The notes under the pieces are model-generated. The model was not told the DNA's origin. It made no database searches and saw only the letters and a program-made list of their open reading frames with translations. The translations under genes and the position numbers were made by a program. Below, piece after piece: positions 35,635 to 44,245 of a stretch of DNA of 64,000 nt. Numbering within the stretch: the first letter of the stretch is position 1; each line of letters begins with the position of its first letter. The stretch covers positions 1 through 64,000 of the forward strand of contig NZ_SZNM01000007.1 in NCBI RefSeq assembly GCF_005870085.1, read 5' to 3'. The stretch comes from Aquibacillus sediminis. GTDB lineage: Bacteria; Bacillota; Bacilli; Bacillales; Amphibacillaceae.

Positions 35635-36837
35635 ATGAAAATCATTATTGCTTCAGATTCATTTAAAGGAAGTCATACTACATTTGAAGTTGCTGATGCA
35701 ATTGAAAAGGGTGTTAGAAAAGTTAAAGAAAATGTCAAAATAATAAAAGTTCCAGTTGCTGACGGTGGCGAAGGTACAGTTGATGCATTAGTTTTGGGGA
35801 ATGAAGGTAGTAGGTATGAGGAAATAGAGGTTGCTGGGCCACTAGGAACTAAAGTAACAGCAAAAATGGGGATTTTAAAAGGTAATGTGGGAGTAATTGA
35901 AATGGCTTCTGCATCAGGTCTACCGTTACTCAAGAAAGATGAACTAAACCCTTTAGTAACTACTACGTATGGAACTGGACAGATGATTAAAGCAGCTTTA
36001 GATCTTGGATGTGAGAAAATTTTAATAGGAATTGGTGGTAGTGCTACTAATGATGGCGGTGTAGGCATGGCTCAAGCTTTAGGAGTTTCTTTTAAGGACA
36101 AATATGGTAAGGAACTCGGGTTTGGTGGTGGAGAACTGGCACATCTTCATGATATTGATTTAACAGATATAGACGAACGCATTAGAAGAACGGAAATTAT
36201 TATAATGTCTGATGTTACCAATCCTCTATGCGGGAACAATGGTGCATCTAAAGTATTTGGGCCACAAAAAGGTGCTACTGAAGAAGTAATCGAAGAACTT
36301 GATAAAAACTTAAATCATTATGCTACTGTTTTAAGAGAAAAGCTAGGAAAGGATGTTAAAAATGTCGTTGGTGCTGGTGCTGCTGGCGGATTAGGAGCTG
36401 GAATAATAGCCTTTTGTAATGGAATTTTACACCCGGGAATTGAAAAAATATTAGATGTTACTGACTTAAACTTACATCTGGAGGATGCAGACCTAGTAAT
36501 AACTGGTGAAGGAAGAATAGATTATCAATCGGTTTACGGCAAAGTTCCAGTAGGAGTAGGGAAAAGAGCAGAAGATAAAAACGTTCCAGTCGTAGCAATA
36601 GTAGGTAGTATTGGAGATGGTGCAACAGAAGTTTACGCATATGGTGTTGACGCTATATTTGATATTATTTCTAAACCTATGACTCTGAATGAAGCTATGG
36701 ATAGTGTCTCTACATTGATAGAACAAACAGCTGAGAATATTATGCGACTTATCGGTATTGTAGACGTAAAAGCTAAAAATGTAACTAAAAATAAAAATGA
36801 AAAGGAGGCTTTATTTTATGAAAATGGTAGTGCTTGA
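35635..36837 (+). CDS. glxK: Glycerate kinase (GlxK/GarK type)
   Basis: A 400-aa kinase converting D-glycerate to 2- or 3-phosphoglycerate. Family blocks are IIIASDSFKGSHTTFEVADA, VPVADGGEGTVDAL, GIGGSATNDGGVGMAQALG and VITGEGRID. GGGGG lies before ATG 35635. It is some 20 residues longer than usual, with a Lys/Asn-rich tail that overlaps the start of the next gene by 20 bp. It provides an exit to glycolysis for whatever the operon degrades. Confidence 0.9.
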   Translation: MKIIIASDSFKGSHTTFEVADAIEKGVRKVKENVKIIKVPVADGGEGTVDALVLGNEGSRYEEIEVAGPLGTKVTAKMGILKGNVGVIEMASASGLPLLKKDELNPLVTTTYGTGQMIKAALDLGCEKILIGIGGSATNDGGVGMAQALGVSFKDKYGKELGFGGGELAHLHDIDLTDIDERIRRTEIIIMSDVTNPLCGNNGASKVFGPQKGATEEVIEELDKNLNHYATVLREKLGKDVKNVVGAGAAGGLGAGIIAFCNGILHPGIEKILDVTDLNLHLEDADLVITGEGRIDYQSVYGKVPVGVGKRAEDKNVPVVAIVGSIGDGATEVYAYGVDAIFDIISKPMTLNEAMDSVSTLIEQTAENIMRLIGIVDVKAKNVTKNKNEKEALFYENGSA

Positions 36838-37792
36838 TGGATACACTACTTCTCCAGGTGATTTAGACTGGTCAGATTTCGAAAAAATTGGGGAACTAAA
36901 AGTGTATGATCGTACCACTTTTAATGTTAACGAAGAGCAAAAAGTAATAGATAACATTGGTGATGCAGAGGTTATATTCACTAACAAAACTCCAATTACA
37001 AAATCCATATTAGAATCTGCACCTAATGTAAAATATATTGGTGTTTTAGCAACTGGTTACAATGTGGTAGACATAGAAACAGCAAAAGAGAAAGGAATAG
37101 TTGTCACAAATATCCCAACATATGGAACAAGTGCTGTATCTCAAATGACTTTCGCTTTACTATTGGAAATGTGTCATCATGTTGGAGCTCATAGTGATGA
37201 TGTGAAGAAAGGTACTTGGTCAAATAATTTAGATTGGTGTTACTGGAATTACCCTTTAATGGAGTTAGAAGGAAAAAAGATGGGGATAATTGGATTTGGG
37301 AAAATTGGTCAAGCTGTAGCCAAATTAGCTGTTGCTTTTGGAATGAAAGTACTAGCTTTTGATAAAAATAGGAATCAGAAATTAGAAGACGATGATATAA
37401 AATATGTTGAATTCGATGAACTACTAAGTCAGTCCGATGTAATTTCCTTACATTGTCCATTATTCGAAAGTACGAGAGGAATTATATGCAAAAGTTCAAT
37501 TAATAAAATGAAAGACGGCGTAATGATTATTAATACAGCTAGAGGACCCTTAATAGTTGAACAAGATTTAGCTGATTCCTTAAACAGTGGAAAAGTAAGT
37601 GGAGCGGCGTTAGATGTTGTTTCAGTGGAACCTATAGAAATTGATAATCCATTGTTAACTGCAAAAAACAGTATTATTACACCTCATATTTCATGGGCTC
37701 CAATCGAATCTAGAAAAAGACTGATGGACATTGCCGTGAACAATTTAAGGAGTTTTGTAGAGGGTAACCCAATTAATGTTATTAATAAATAA
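36818..37792 (+). CDS. D-2-hydroxyacid dehydrogenase (glycerate dehydrogenase/hydroxypyruvate reductase-like)
   Basis: A 324-aa NAD(P)-dependent enzyme. The nucleotide-binding motif is GIIGFGKIGQAVAKLA with D at LAFDKN, favouring NAD. Catalytic Arg is in NTARGPLI, Glu in DVVSVEPIE and His in ITPHISWAP. ATG 36818 follows AAAGGAGG, within the end of the kinase gene, so the two are translationally coupled. Next to glycerate kinase, reduction of hydroxypyruvate to D-glycerate (or oxidation of a related acid) is the likely reaction. Confidence 0.82.
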   Translation: MKMVVLDGYTTSPGDLDWSDFEKIGELKVYDRTTFNVNEEQKVIDNIGDAEVIFTNKTPITKSILESAPNVKYIGVLATGYNVVDIETAKEKGIVVTNIPTYGTSAVSQMTFALLLEMCHHVGAHSDDVKKGTWSNNLDWCYWNYPLMELEGKKMGIIGFGKIGQAVAKLAVAFGMKVLAFDKNRNQKLEDDDIKYVEFDELLSQSDVISLHCPLFESTRGIICKSSINKMKDGVMIINTARGPLIVEQDLADSLNSGKVSGAALDVVSVEPIEIDNPLLTAKNSIITPHISWAPIESRKRLMDIAVNNLRSFVEGNPINVINK

Positions 37793-37815
37793 TTCAGATA
37801 GGAGTGTAAAATCAA

Positions 37816-39207
37816 ATGAGTACTGAACAAACTGTTAATGAATTAATAGAAAGGTCTAGAAGGGCACAAGAGATTGCTGAGGGTTTTTCTCAAAGAAAAG
37901 TAGATGAACTTGCAGCAGCTATTGTTTATAAACTTTCAAGGCCTGAACTAGCAAGAGAATTAGCTGTTGAATGTGTTAATGAAACTAATATTGGAAACGA
38001 AGAATCTAAAATAAATAAACTCACTAAAAAAATGCCAGCAGTTTTTTACCAAATTAAATCGGAAAAAACTGTCGGAGTGATTGAATCAAATCCTGAGATG
38101 GGAATACAGAAGATTGCTAAGCCAGTTGGGGTTATTGCTGCATTAATTCCTAGTACGAATCCCGAAGCTACACCAATATTTAAAGGGGTACTTGGCTTAA
38201 GAGCCAGAAATGCAGTTATTTTTGCTCCTCATCCTGCTAGTAAGGAAACAACTATGAAAGTGACAAATATAATGAGAGAAGTTTTAGAACAAAATAATGC
38301 ACCTAAAGATTTGTTTATCTGTATTGATCGCCCATCTAAAGAATTGTCTCAAGAACTAATGGCACAAGCCGATCTAACCATGGCGACAGGAAGTGGAGAC
38401 ATGGTTAAATCTGCTTATAGTTCAGGGAAGCCAGCCTATGGAGTGGGTGCAGGGAATGCACCAGTAATCGTTGATGAAACTGCCGATCTTCAAGATGCAG
38501 CTGAAAAAATAAAAATTGGAAAAACTGGAGATAATGCTTCAGGATGTTCTGCAGAAAATTCTTTAGTCATTCATGAAAGTATTTATGATGAAATGATAGA
38601 GCTATTACAAGATAAAGGTGGTTTCCTTGTATCAACAAAAGAGAAAGAAAGATTGAGAGATGTTATGTGGATAGACGGCCGCCTTTCAAGAGATATTGTC
38701 GCAAAACCAGTTGATAGAATAGCATCACTTGCGAATATTGATATTCCTAATAATGCTAAATTCTTAATGGTAAAAGAAACAGGTATAGGAAAACAATATC
38801 CTTTCTCGGGTGAAAAGATGTCTTTGGTATTAACCATCTATAAGTATAGTGATTTTGACGAAGCGGTAGAAAAAGTAAATAAGATTACACAGTATTCAGG
38901 TCTCGGTCATTCATGTGGTATCCATTCAAATGATGAGAAACATATTATGCAATTAGCTCTAAATACAAAAGTGACAAGAGTTATTGTAAGACAGCCACAT
39001 GGTGCAGCAAATAGTGGGAATTGGTTCAATGGGCTTGCTAATACATTTTCATTAGGTTGTGGTACTTGGGGAGGAAATATTGTGTCGGAAAATGTAACCC
39101 AAAAACATTATATGAATACAACATGGGTCGCAGAACCAATCGACAGACAACCAGCTTCAGAAGAAGAAATATTTGGAGATTTATTAAAAACGACCACTCC
39201 GTTATAG
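37816..39207 (+). CDS. CoA-acylating aldehyde dehydrogenase, SucD-like (succinate-semialdehyde or sulfoacetaldehyde type)
   Basis: A 463-aa member of the acylating branch of the ALDH superfamily, which converts an aldehyde plus CoA to acyl-CoA or the reverse. Landmarks are KPVGVIAALIPSTNPEATPI, FAPHPASKET, PAYGVGAGNAPVIVDETADL, the nucleophile in DNASGCSAENSLV, and TFSLGCGTWGGNIVSENV. Layout and many residues resemble clostridial succinate-semialdehyde dehydrogenase (SucD), and the Cys context also recalls sulfoacetaldehyde dehydrogenases. The next gene is a 4-hydroxybutyrate-dehydrogenase-like enzyme, as in the Clostridium kluyveri pair. The exact substrate is open. Confidence 0.75.
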   Translation: MSTEQTVNELIERSRRAQEIAEGFSQRKVDELAAAIVYKLSRPELARELAVECVNETNIGNEESKINKLTKKMPAVFYQIKSEKTVGVIESNPEMGIQKIAKPVGVIAALIPSTNPEATPIFKGVLGLRARNAVIFAPHPASKETTMKVTNIMREVLEQNNAPKDLFICIDRPSKELSQELMAQADLTMATGSGDMVKSAYSSGKPAYGVGAGNAPVIVDETADLQDAAEKIKIGKTGDNASGCSAENSLVIHESIYDEMIELLQDKGGFLVSTKEKERLRDVMWIDGRLSRDIVAKPVDRIASLANIDIPNNAKFLMVKETGIGKQYPFSGEKMSLVLTIYKYSDFDEAVEKVNKITQYSGLGHSCGIHSNDEKHIMQLALNTKVTRVIVRQPHGAANSGNWFNGLANTFSLGCGTWGGNIVSENVTQKHYMNTTWVAEPIDRQPASEEEIFGDLLKTTTPL

Positions 39208-39223
39208 AAAGGATAGATGTCCT

Positions 39224-40342
39224 GTGTATAATTTCAACCTTAAATCGTCCATTTATGAATTTAGAGTACTAAGCGACTTCGTTGATCATTTTCAATTATC
39301 TCCTTATGACACCGTTTTCACGGAAAGATTTTTATATGAGAAATACTTTAAAGGCAAGCTGAATTGTAATTTTATTTTTCAAGATGACTATGGCCTAGGG
39401 GAACCGAGTGATATAGTTATCGATAAAATCTTAATTGATATAAAAGATAAACCTATAAATAGAATCATTGGTATTGGAGGGGGGTCTATCTTAGATATAG
39501 CAAAACTGCTCTCCATAAAAGACGCTACATCAACAGAGGATATATTTGAAGAGAATATACCTTTGGTTCGAGATAAGGGATTAATACTTATCCCTACAAC
39601 ATGTGGAACAGGGTGTGAAGTAACATGTGTTTCGGTTGTAGATATTAGTAGAAAAAATACAAAAATTGGGAAGAGAATTGAGGCTAATTTTGCTGATTCA
39701 GCAGTACTAATTGAGGAATTATTAGATAGTATACCTGAAAGGGTATTTTTATATAGTTCCGTTGATGCTCTAATACATGCAATGGAAATTTATGTAGCAC
39801 AAACAGGAAATCCGTACAATGATGTTTTCTGCGAATCCGCAATAAAAATAATACTATCTAATTATAAGAAGTTAGTAAAAGATGGTATTGAAACACGTTT
39901 TGAATATATGAATGAATTTTTAAGAGCAAGTACATTTGCTGGAATAGCACTTTCGAATACAGCTTGCGGGGCTGTTCATGCTTTTGCAATGCATTTTGGA
40001 AGTGTACATCATGTCGCTCACGGCGAATCTAATGCAAGATTTCTTACCGAAGTATTTAAAAAATATGCTCAAATATCTCCTAACGGAAAATTAGAGGATT
40101 TATCCAAAATTATTAATAATGCCTTAGAAATTGATACCGATTTACAAGGTTCATTCCTTGCACTAGAAGAATTAATTGATTATTTAATTCCTAAGAAAAG
40201 GTTAAGAGAATATGGAGTGAAAGAGGAAGATATTGAACCATATGTTGATAAAGTGATAGAGACTCAGCAGAGACTATTAAAAAATAATTTTGTTCCATTG
40301 TCTAGAAAAGAATTAATTGATATTTACAAAGGTGTTTATTAA
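39224..40342 (+). CDS. Iron-containing alcohol dehydrogenase, 4-hydroxybutyrate dehydrogenase-like
   Basis: A 372-aa group III alcohol dehydrogenase. The NAD motif is GIGGGSILDIAKLL, followed by PTTCGTGCEVT. Metal ligands fit SVDALIHAMEIY and FGSVHHVAHGE. Length, YGLGEPSD, KRLREYGVKEEDIE and the C-terminal RKELIDIYKGVY closely recall C. kluyveri 4-hydroxybutyrate dehydrogenase. GTG 39224 follows GAAAGGAT. It would interconvert a hydroxy acid and its semialdehyde for the adjacent acylating dehydrogenase. Metal dependence is inferred. Confidence 0.8.
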   Translation: MYNFNLKSSIYEFRVLSDFVDHFQLSPYDTVFTERFLYEKYFKGKLNCNFIFQDDYGLGEPSDIVIDKILIDIKDKPINRIIGIGGGSILDIAKLLSIKDATSTEDIFEENIPLVRDKGLILIPTTCGTGCEVTCVSVVDISRKNTKIGKRIEANFADSAVLIEELLDSIPERVFLYSSVDALIHAMEIYVAQTGNPYNDVFCESAIKIILSNYKKLVKDGIETRFEYMNEFLRASTFAGIALSNTACGAVHAFAMHFGSVHHVAHGESNARFLTEVFKKYAQISPNGKLEDLSKIINNALEIDTDLQGSFLALEELIDYLIPKKRLREYGVKEEDIEPYVDKVIETQQRLLKNNFVPLSRKELIDIYKGVY

Positions 40343-40356
40343 AAGGAGGTAATCCT

Positions 40357-41262
40357 TTGGAACAAGAGAAAATTGAAATTATAGAGGTAGGACCAAGAGA
40401 TGGATTTCAAAATGTTTCTCAGTTTATACCAACAAATATTAAATTAGCTATCATTGATAGATTAGTAAAATCAGGCTTAAACAATATTCAAATTACTTCA
40501 TTTGTCCATCCAAAAGCAATACCGCAAATGAAAGACGCAAAAGAAGTAACTCAATTTTGTTTAGAAAAGTATCCTAACATTAATTTGTTTGCTTTAGTTC
40601 CAAATTTATTTGGAGCTAAAGCAGCTGTAGAATACGGTTTAACAGAGATTACTTATGTTATATCAGTAAGCGAAACTCATAATCGTAAAAATGTAAAAAG
40701 AACTCATGATGAATCATTTGAAGAATTGAGTGAGATTTTAAGGCTATTTCCAACTGTAAAAGTAAACTTAGATGTTGCAACTACTTTTGGTTGTCCTTAT
40801 GAAGGTATGTATTCAATAAAAACGGTTATGGAATTTTTGGAAAGGGCTTACAAAACAGGTGTTAGGTCGTTTAATTTATGTGATACCGTTGGGTTAGCTG
40901 ATCCAATATTGGTAAAAAAAGTTATCAAGAATGTTCTAACAAGATTTTCGGATTGTGAAATTCAAGTTCATATACACGACACAAGAAACATGGGGATGGT
41001 TAACTCTTTAGCTGCTATTGAATGTGGAATTAACAAGGTCCAAACTGCAATTGGTGGACTAGGTGGTTGTCCTTTTGCCCCAGGAGCATCGGGGAATACC
41101 TCAACCGAAGATTTTGCTTATATGCTTAATAAGATGGGCTATGAGACAGGAGTTGATAGTGATTTAATCATAAATACAGCAAAGTTCCTAAGAGAGAATG
41201 TAGATGGAAACTATAGTGGACATCAAATTTTCATTAATAAAAATAAGGTGTCTACTCAATAG
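40357..41262 (+). CDS. HMG-CoA lyase-like aldolase
   Basis: A 301-aa TIM-barrel lyase of the DRE/HMG-CoA lyase family. Family blocks are EVGPRDGFQNV, FVHPKAIPQMKDA, NLCDTVGLADP, HIHDTRNMGM and the glycine-rich loop GLGGCPFAPGASGN bearing the catalytic Cys. AAAGGAGG precedes the TTG start at 40357. True HMG-CoA lyases act in leucine breakdown, but no leucine genes are near. In this operon it more likely cleaves another 3-hydroxyacyl-CoA to a 2-oxo acid and an acyl-CoA. Confidence 0.83.
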   Translation: MEQEKIEIIEVGPRDGFQNVSQFIPTNIKLAIIDRLVKSGLNNIQITSFVHPKAIPQMKDAKEVTQFCLEKYPNINLFALVPNLFGAKAAVEYGLTEITYVISVSETHNRKNVKRTHDESFEELSEILRLFPTVKVNLDVATTFGCPYEGMYSIKTVMEFLERAYKTGVRSFNLCDTVGLADPILVKKVIKNVLTRFSDCEIQVHIHDTRNMGMVNSLAAIECGINKVQTAIGGLGGCPFAPGASGNTSTEDFAYMLNKMGYETGVDSDLIINTAKFLRENVDGNYSGHQIFINKNKVSTQ

Positions 41263-41318
41263 TATTTTCATATTATTTTTCTCAAAATTTACCTTAAGGG
41301 AAAGGGGAAAGTTTTAAG

Positions 41319-42383
41319 ATGAAAAAAATTAGGTTTAGTAGTTTTCTTTTAATTATGTCGTTTGTTGTATTGTTAGTGTTGGCTGCCTGTGGTGGAGATT
41401 CCTCTCAAACAAGTGGAAATAATGATGGCGGTGAAAAGGATAGTAACAGTAGTGAAAGTAGCACAGATAAAGAAAATTCTAAAGAAACAATTACTTTTAA
41501 ATTTGGGCATGTGTTAGCACCTGATCACCCTTATAACAAGGGGGCGGAAAAATTTAAAGAAGTATTGGAAAATAATGCTCCAACAGATGTTGAAGTTGAA
41601 ATCTTCCACAGTGCACAACTGGGTAGTGAACGGGAACTAACGGAGGGGTTACAACTTGGTACCGTAGATATCGCAATTGCTCCAGGTACAATTGGTTCTT
41701 TTGAACCAAAAATGGGTGTGTTGGATCTTCCTTATATCTTTAGGGATAGGGAACATGCATATAAAGTTCTTGACGGAGAAATTGGTAAAGAATTGGCAGC
41801 AGATCTTCCTTCTGTTGATCTAAGGTTATTGTCATACTGGGAGAATGGATTCCGACAAATAACAAACAGTCAAAAACCAATTAATACACCATCTGATCTT
41901 GAAGGTATTAAGCTCAGAGTACCAGAAAATAAAATTTATGTTGATACTTTTAAAGAATGGGGAGCGAATGTAACTACAATGGCATTTGGTGAATTATATA
42001 CTGCTCTCCAACAACAAGCTGTTGATGGACAGGAAAACCCACTTGCCTTAATTCAAACGAATAAGTTTTTTGAAGCACAAGAGTATTTATCCTTATCAAG
42101 TCATTTTTATGGCCCAGCTCAAGTATTGATTTCTGAAAATAAATGGCAAAGTCTTTCTAAGGAAATGCAGGAAGCAGTACAAAACGCTATGGATGAAGCA
42201 AGAGATTATGAACGAAAACTTTTAAGTGACAAAGATGCTGAATATCAAGAGAGTTTGGAGTCAGAAGGAATGAAAGTAAACGAGATAGATGTAGAATCTT
42301 TCCAAGAAGCTTCGGAGCCGATTTGGGAAAATTATCGAAGTGATTTTGGAGATCTAATTGATAGAATCCAAGCTGTTGAATAA
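41319..42383 (+). CDS. TRAP transporter substrate-binding lipoprotein (DctP family)
   Basis: A 354-aa lipoprotein. The signal peptide ends in lipobox LAAC (LVLAACGG), followed by a Ser/Asn/Gly-rich spacer. The DctP fold shows FKFGHVLAPDHPYNKGAEKF, SAQLGSERELTEGLQLG, the carboxylate-binding Arg region GIKLRVPENKIY, and ALQQQAVDGQENPL. AAAGGGGAAAG precedes ATG 41319. It should bind an organic acid and pass it to the DctQM pair downstream. Confidence 0.87.
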   Translation: MKKIRFSSFLLIMSFVVLLVLAACGGDSSQTSGNNDGGEKDSNSSESSTDKENSKETITFKFGHVLAPDHPYNKGAEKFKEVLENNAPTDVEVEIFHSAQLGSERELTEGLQLGTVDIAIAPGTIGSFEPKMGVLDLPYIFRDREHAYKVLDGEIGKELAADLPSVDLRLLSYWENGFRQITNSQKPINTPSDLEGIKLRVPENKIYVDTFKEWGANVTTMAFGELYTALQQQAVDGQENPLALIQTNKFFEAQEYLSLSSHFYGPAQVLISENKWQSLSKEMQEAVQNAMDEARDYERKLLSDKDAEYQESLESEGMKVNEIDVESFQEASEPIWENYRSDFGDLIDRIQAVE

Positions 42384-42396
42384 CAAAGATACAAAA

Positions 42397-42423
42397 CAGG
42401 GGAATTTTTAGATAGTTCCCCTG
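42397..42423 (+). terminator. Intercistronic hairpin after the DctP gene
   Basis: CAGGGGAA (42397-42404) and TTCCCCTG (42416-42423) form a perfect 8-bp stem followed by GTTTTG. Its position between binding protein and membrane subunits is the same as at 4301 and 13094. Confidence 0.65.
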
Positions 42424-42449
42424 GTTTTGCTAATGAGGAGGGGCTACCA

Positions 42450-42956
42450 TTGAAAAAGACTTTGAAACATCTTGACAGAATTGAAGAGTATATCCTTATT
42501 ATCACCTTTCCGTTAATGTTATTATTTGTATTTTCAGCCACAGTTTTTCGTTATTTTGAACTAGGTTCTTTGACATGGGCCGATGAAGCATCTAGATATC
42601 TTATGATATGGCTCGCATTTGCTGGTATAGGATTGGGCTTTAAGAAAAACGCTCATTTAGGAATAAGTTTCTTTATAAATAGATTACCTAGGTTAGGGCA
42701 AAAAGTTTTTTATTATATACGTGCTATAATTATCATACTTTTTGGAGGGTTGGTAACGCACTTCACATTTTTATTAATAATGAGCCAAATAAATAATGGT
42801 CAACTTTCACCAGCATTAGGAATTCCTATGTGGCTAGTTTACTTAGCAGTTTTATTTGGTTCGGTTATGATGATTATAAGGACATTGCAGCTTGTTATTA
42901 TAAGTACAAGGGTCGATGATTATAAAGATAATCAAAGAGAGGAGGAAGTTATATGA
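42450..42956 (+). CDS. TRAP transporter small permease (DctQ family)
   Basis: A 168-aa membrane protein with four hydrophobic segments. DctQ hallmarks are SLTWADEASRYLMIWLAFAG and FKKNAHLGISFFINRLP. The TTG start at 42450 follows GAGGAGGGG. Its stop overlaps the DctM start (ATGA at 42953-42956), implying translational coupling. Confidence 0.85.
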   Translation: MKKTLKHLDRIEEYILIITFPLMLLFVFSATVFRYFELGSLTWADEASRYLMIWLAFAGIGLGFKKNAHLGISFFINRLPRLGQKVFYYIRAIIIILFGGLVTHFTFLLIMSQINNGQLSPALGIPMWLVYLAVLFGSVMMIIRTLQLVIISTRVDDYKDNQREEEVI

Positions 42957-44236
42957 TCACACTAATCTTATTACTAACCTTGGGAATTTTATTGCTATTA
43001 AATGTTCCAATTGCTGTAAGTCTTGGGTTGGCTACCTTCTCTGCAGTCATTTTTAGTGACCTATCTATCCCTTTGACAGTTATTCCACAAAAAATGTTTA
43101 CATCAGTAGATTCTTTCCCTTTTATGGCTATTCCGTTCTTTATGCTAGCGGGAGCAATTATGCAAGCTGGTGGAATATCACGACGATTAATAGATTTTGC
43201 AAAAGCATTAGTCGGCTTTTTGCCTGGAGGGCTTGGAATTATTACAGTTTTTTCATCCGGCTTTTTTGGTGCAATATCAGGATCAAATGCAGCTACAGTA
43301 GCAGCAATTGGTAAAATAATGATTCCTTCAATGGAGAAAGAAAGATATCCCAAAGATTATGCAAGTGCAGTTGTAGCATCTGCGGGCACACTAGGTGTTG
43401 TAGTGCCTCCAAGTGTTCCAATGATAACTTATGGTGTTATAAGTGGTGTTTCTATTGGTACATTGTTTTTAGCGGGTATTATTCCAGCAATTCTTATGGG
43501 GATCGCTTTAACTATAACAATAGTTTATTTTGCAAGAAAATATAATTGGCCAAAGGAAAGATTATCTTTACAACAATTAGGTAAATCATTTGTCGATGCA
43601 ATTTTAGCGCTGTTGATGCCAATCATTGTATTGGGAGGCATATATGGAGGTGTGTTTACACCAACTGAAGCAGCTGCAGTTGCGTGTGTTTATGCATTGA
43701 TTATTACGTTATTAGTGTATAGAGAAATAAAAATTAGAGATCTTTACAAAATTGCAACGGAGGCGGGGCAATCCACAGCAATTGTTTTCTTTATTATCGC
43801 GACTTCAAGTGCTTTTTCCTGGCTGCTAACTTCTGAGCGTATACCTGATACTATTGCTTCTGCGATTTTAAGTATTTCAGATAATACTATCATAATTCTA
43901 TTGGCAATAAATTTAATGTTACTGATCTTTGGTATATTTCTTGAAACAAATGCGGTTATTTTACTTGTAACGCCAATATTACTACCAATAGCAGCACAAA
44001 TTGGTTTAGATCCATTGGTGCTTGGAATTATCATGATTGTGAATACGTCAATTGGTATGATTACCCCCCCTATGGCTTTGAATATTGTAATCGCATCAGG
44101 AATGGGGCATGTATCCATAGAAGATATTAGTAAAAAAATTATTCCATTCTTTATTATGTTGATATTAGTAGTATTGGTAATAACTTATATCCCAGAAACA
44201 GTAACATACTTCCCTAACTTACTTGGAAAAAATTAA
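42953..44236 (+). CDS. TRAP transporter large permease (DctM family)
   Basis: A 427-aa membrane protein with about 12 helices. Signatures are FMAIPFFMLAGAIMQAGGIS, GFFGAISGSNAATVAAIGK, VVPPSVPMITYGVISG and, in the second half, MITPPMALNIVIASG. GAGGAGG lies upstream inside the DctQ end. Together with the lipoprotein and DctQ it forms an ion-driven importer for the operon's substrate. Confidence 0.88.
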   Translation: MITLILLLTLGILLLLNVPIAVSLGLATFSAVIFSDLSIPLTVIPQKMFTSVDSFPFMAIPFFMLAGAIMQAGGISRRLIDFAKALVGFLPGGLGIITVFSSGFFGAISGSNAATVAAIGKIMIPSMEKERYPKDYASAVVASAGTLGVVVPPSVPMITYGVISGVSIGTLFLAGIIPAILMGIALTITIVYFARKYNWPKERLSLQQLGKSFVDAILALLMPIIVLGGIYGGVFTPTEAAAVACVYALIITLLVYREIKIRDLYKIATEAGQSTAIVFFIIATSSAFSWLLTSERIPDTIASAILSISDNTIIILLAINLMLLIFGIFLETNAVILLVTPILLPIAAQIGLDPLVLGIIMIVNTSIGMITPPMALNIVIASGMGHVSIEDISKKIIPFFIMLILVVLVITYIPETVTYFPNLLGKN

Positions 44237-44245
44237 GTGGTTATA

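Noticed and set aside
40357-41262. Leucine catabolism operon because of the HMG-CoA-lyase-like gene
   Set aside because: None of the other leucine or branched-chain genes are present; the neighbours belong to hydroxy-acid metabolism.
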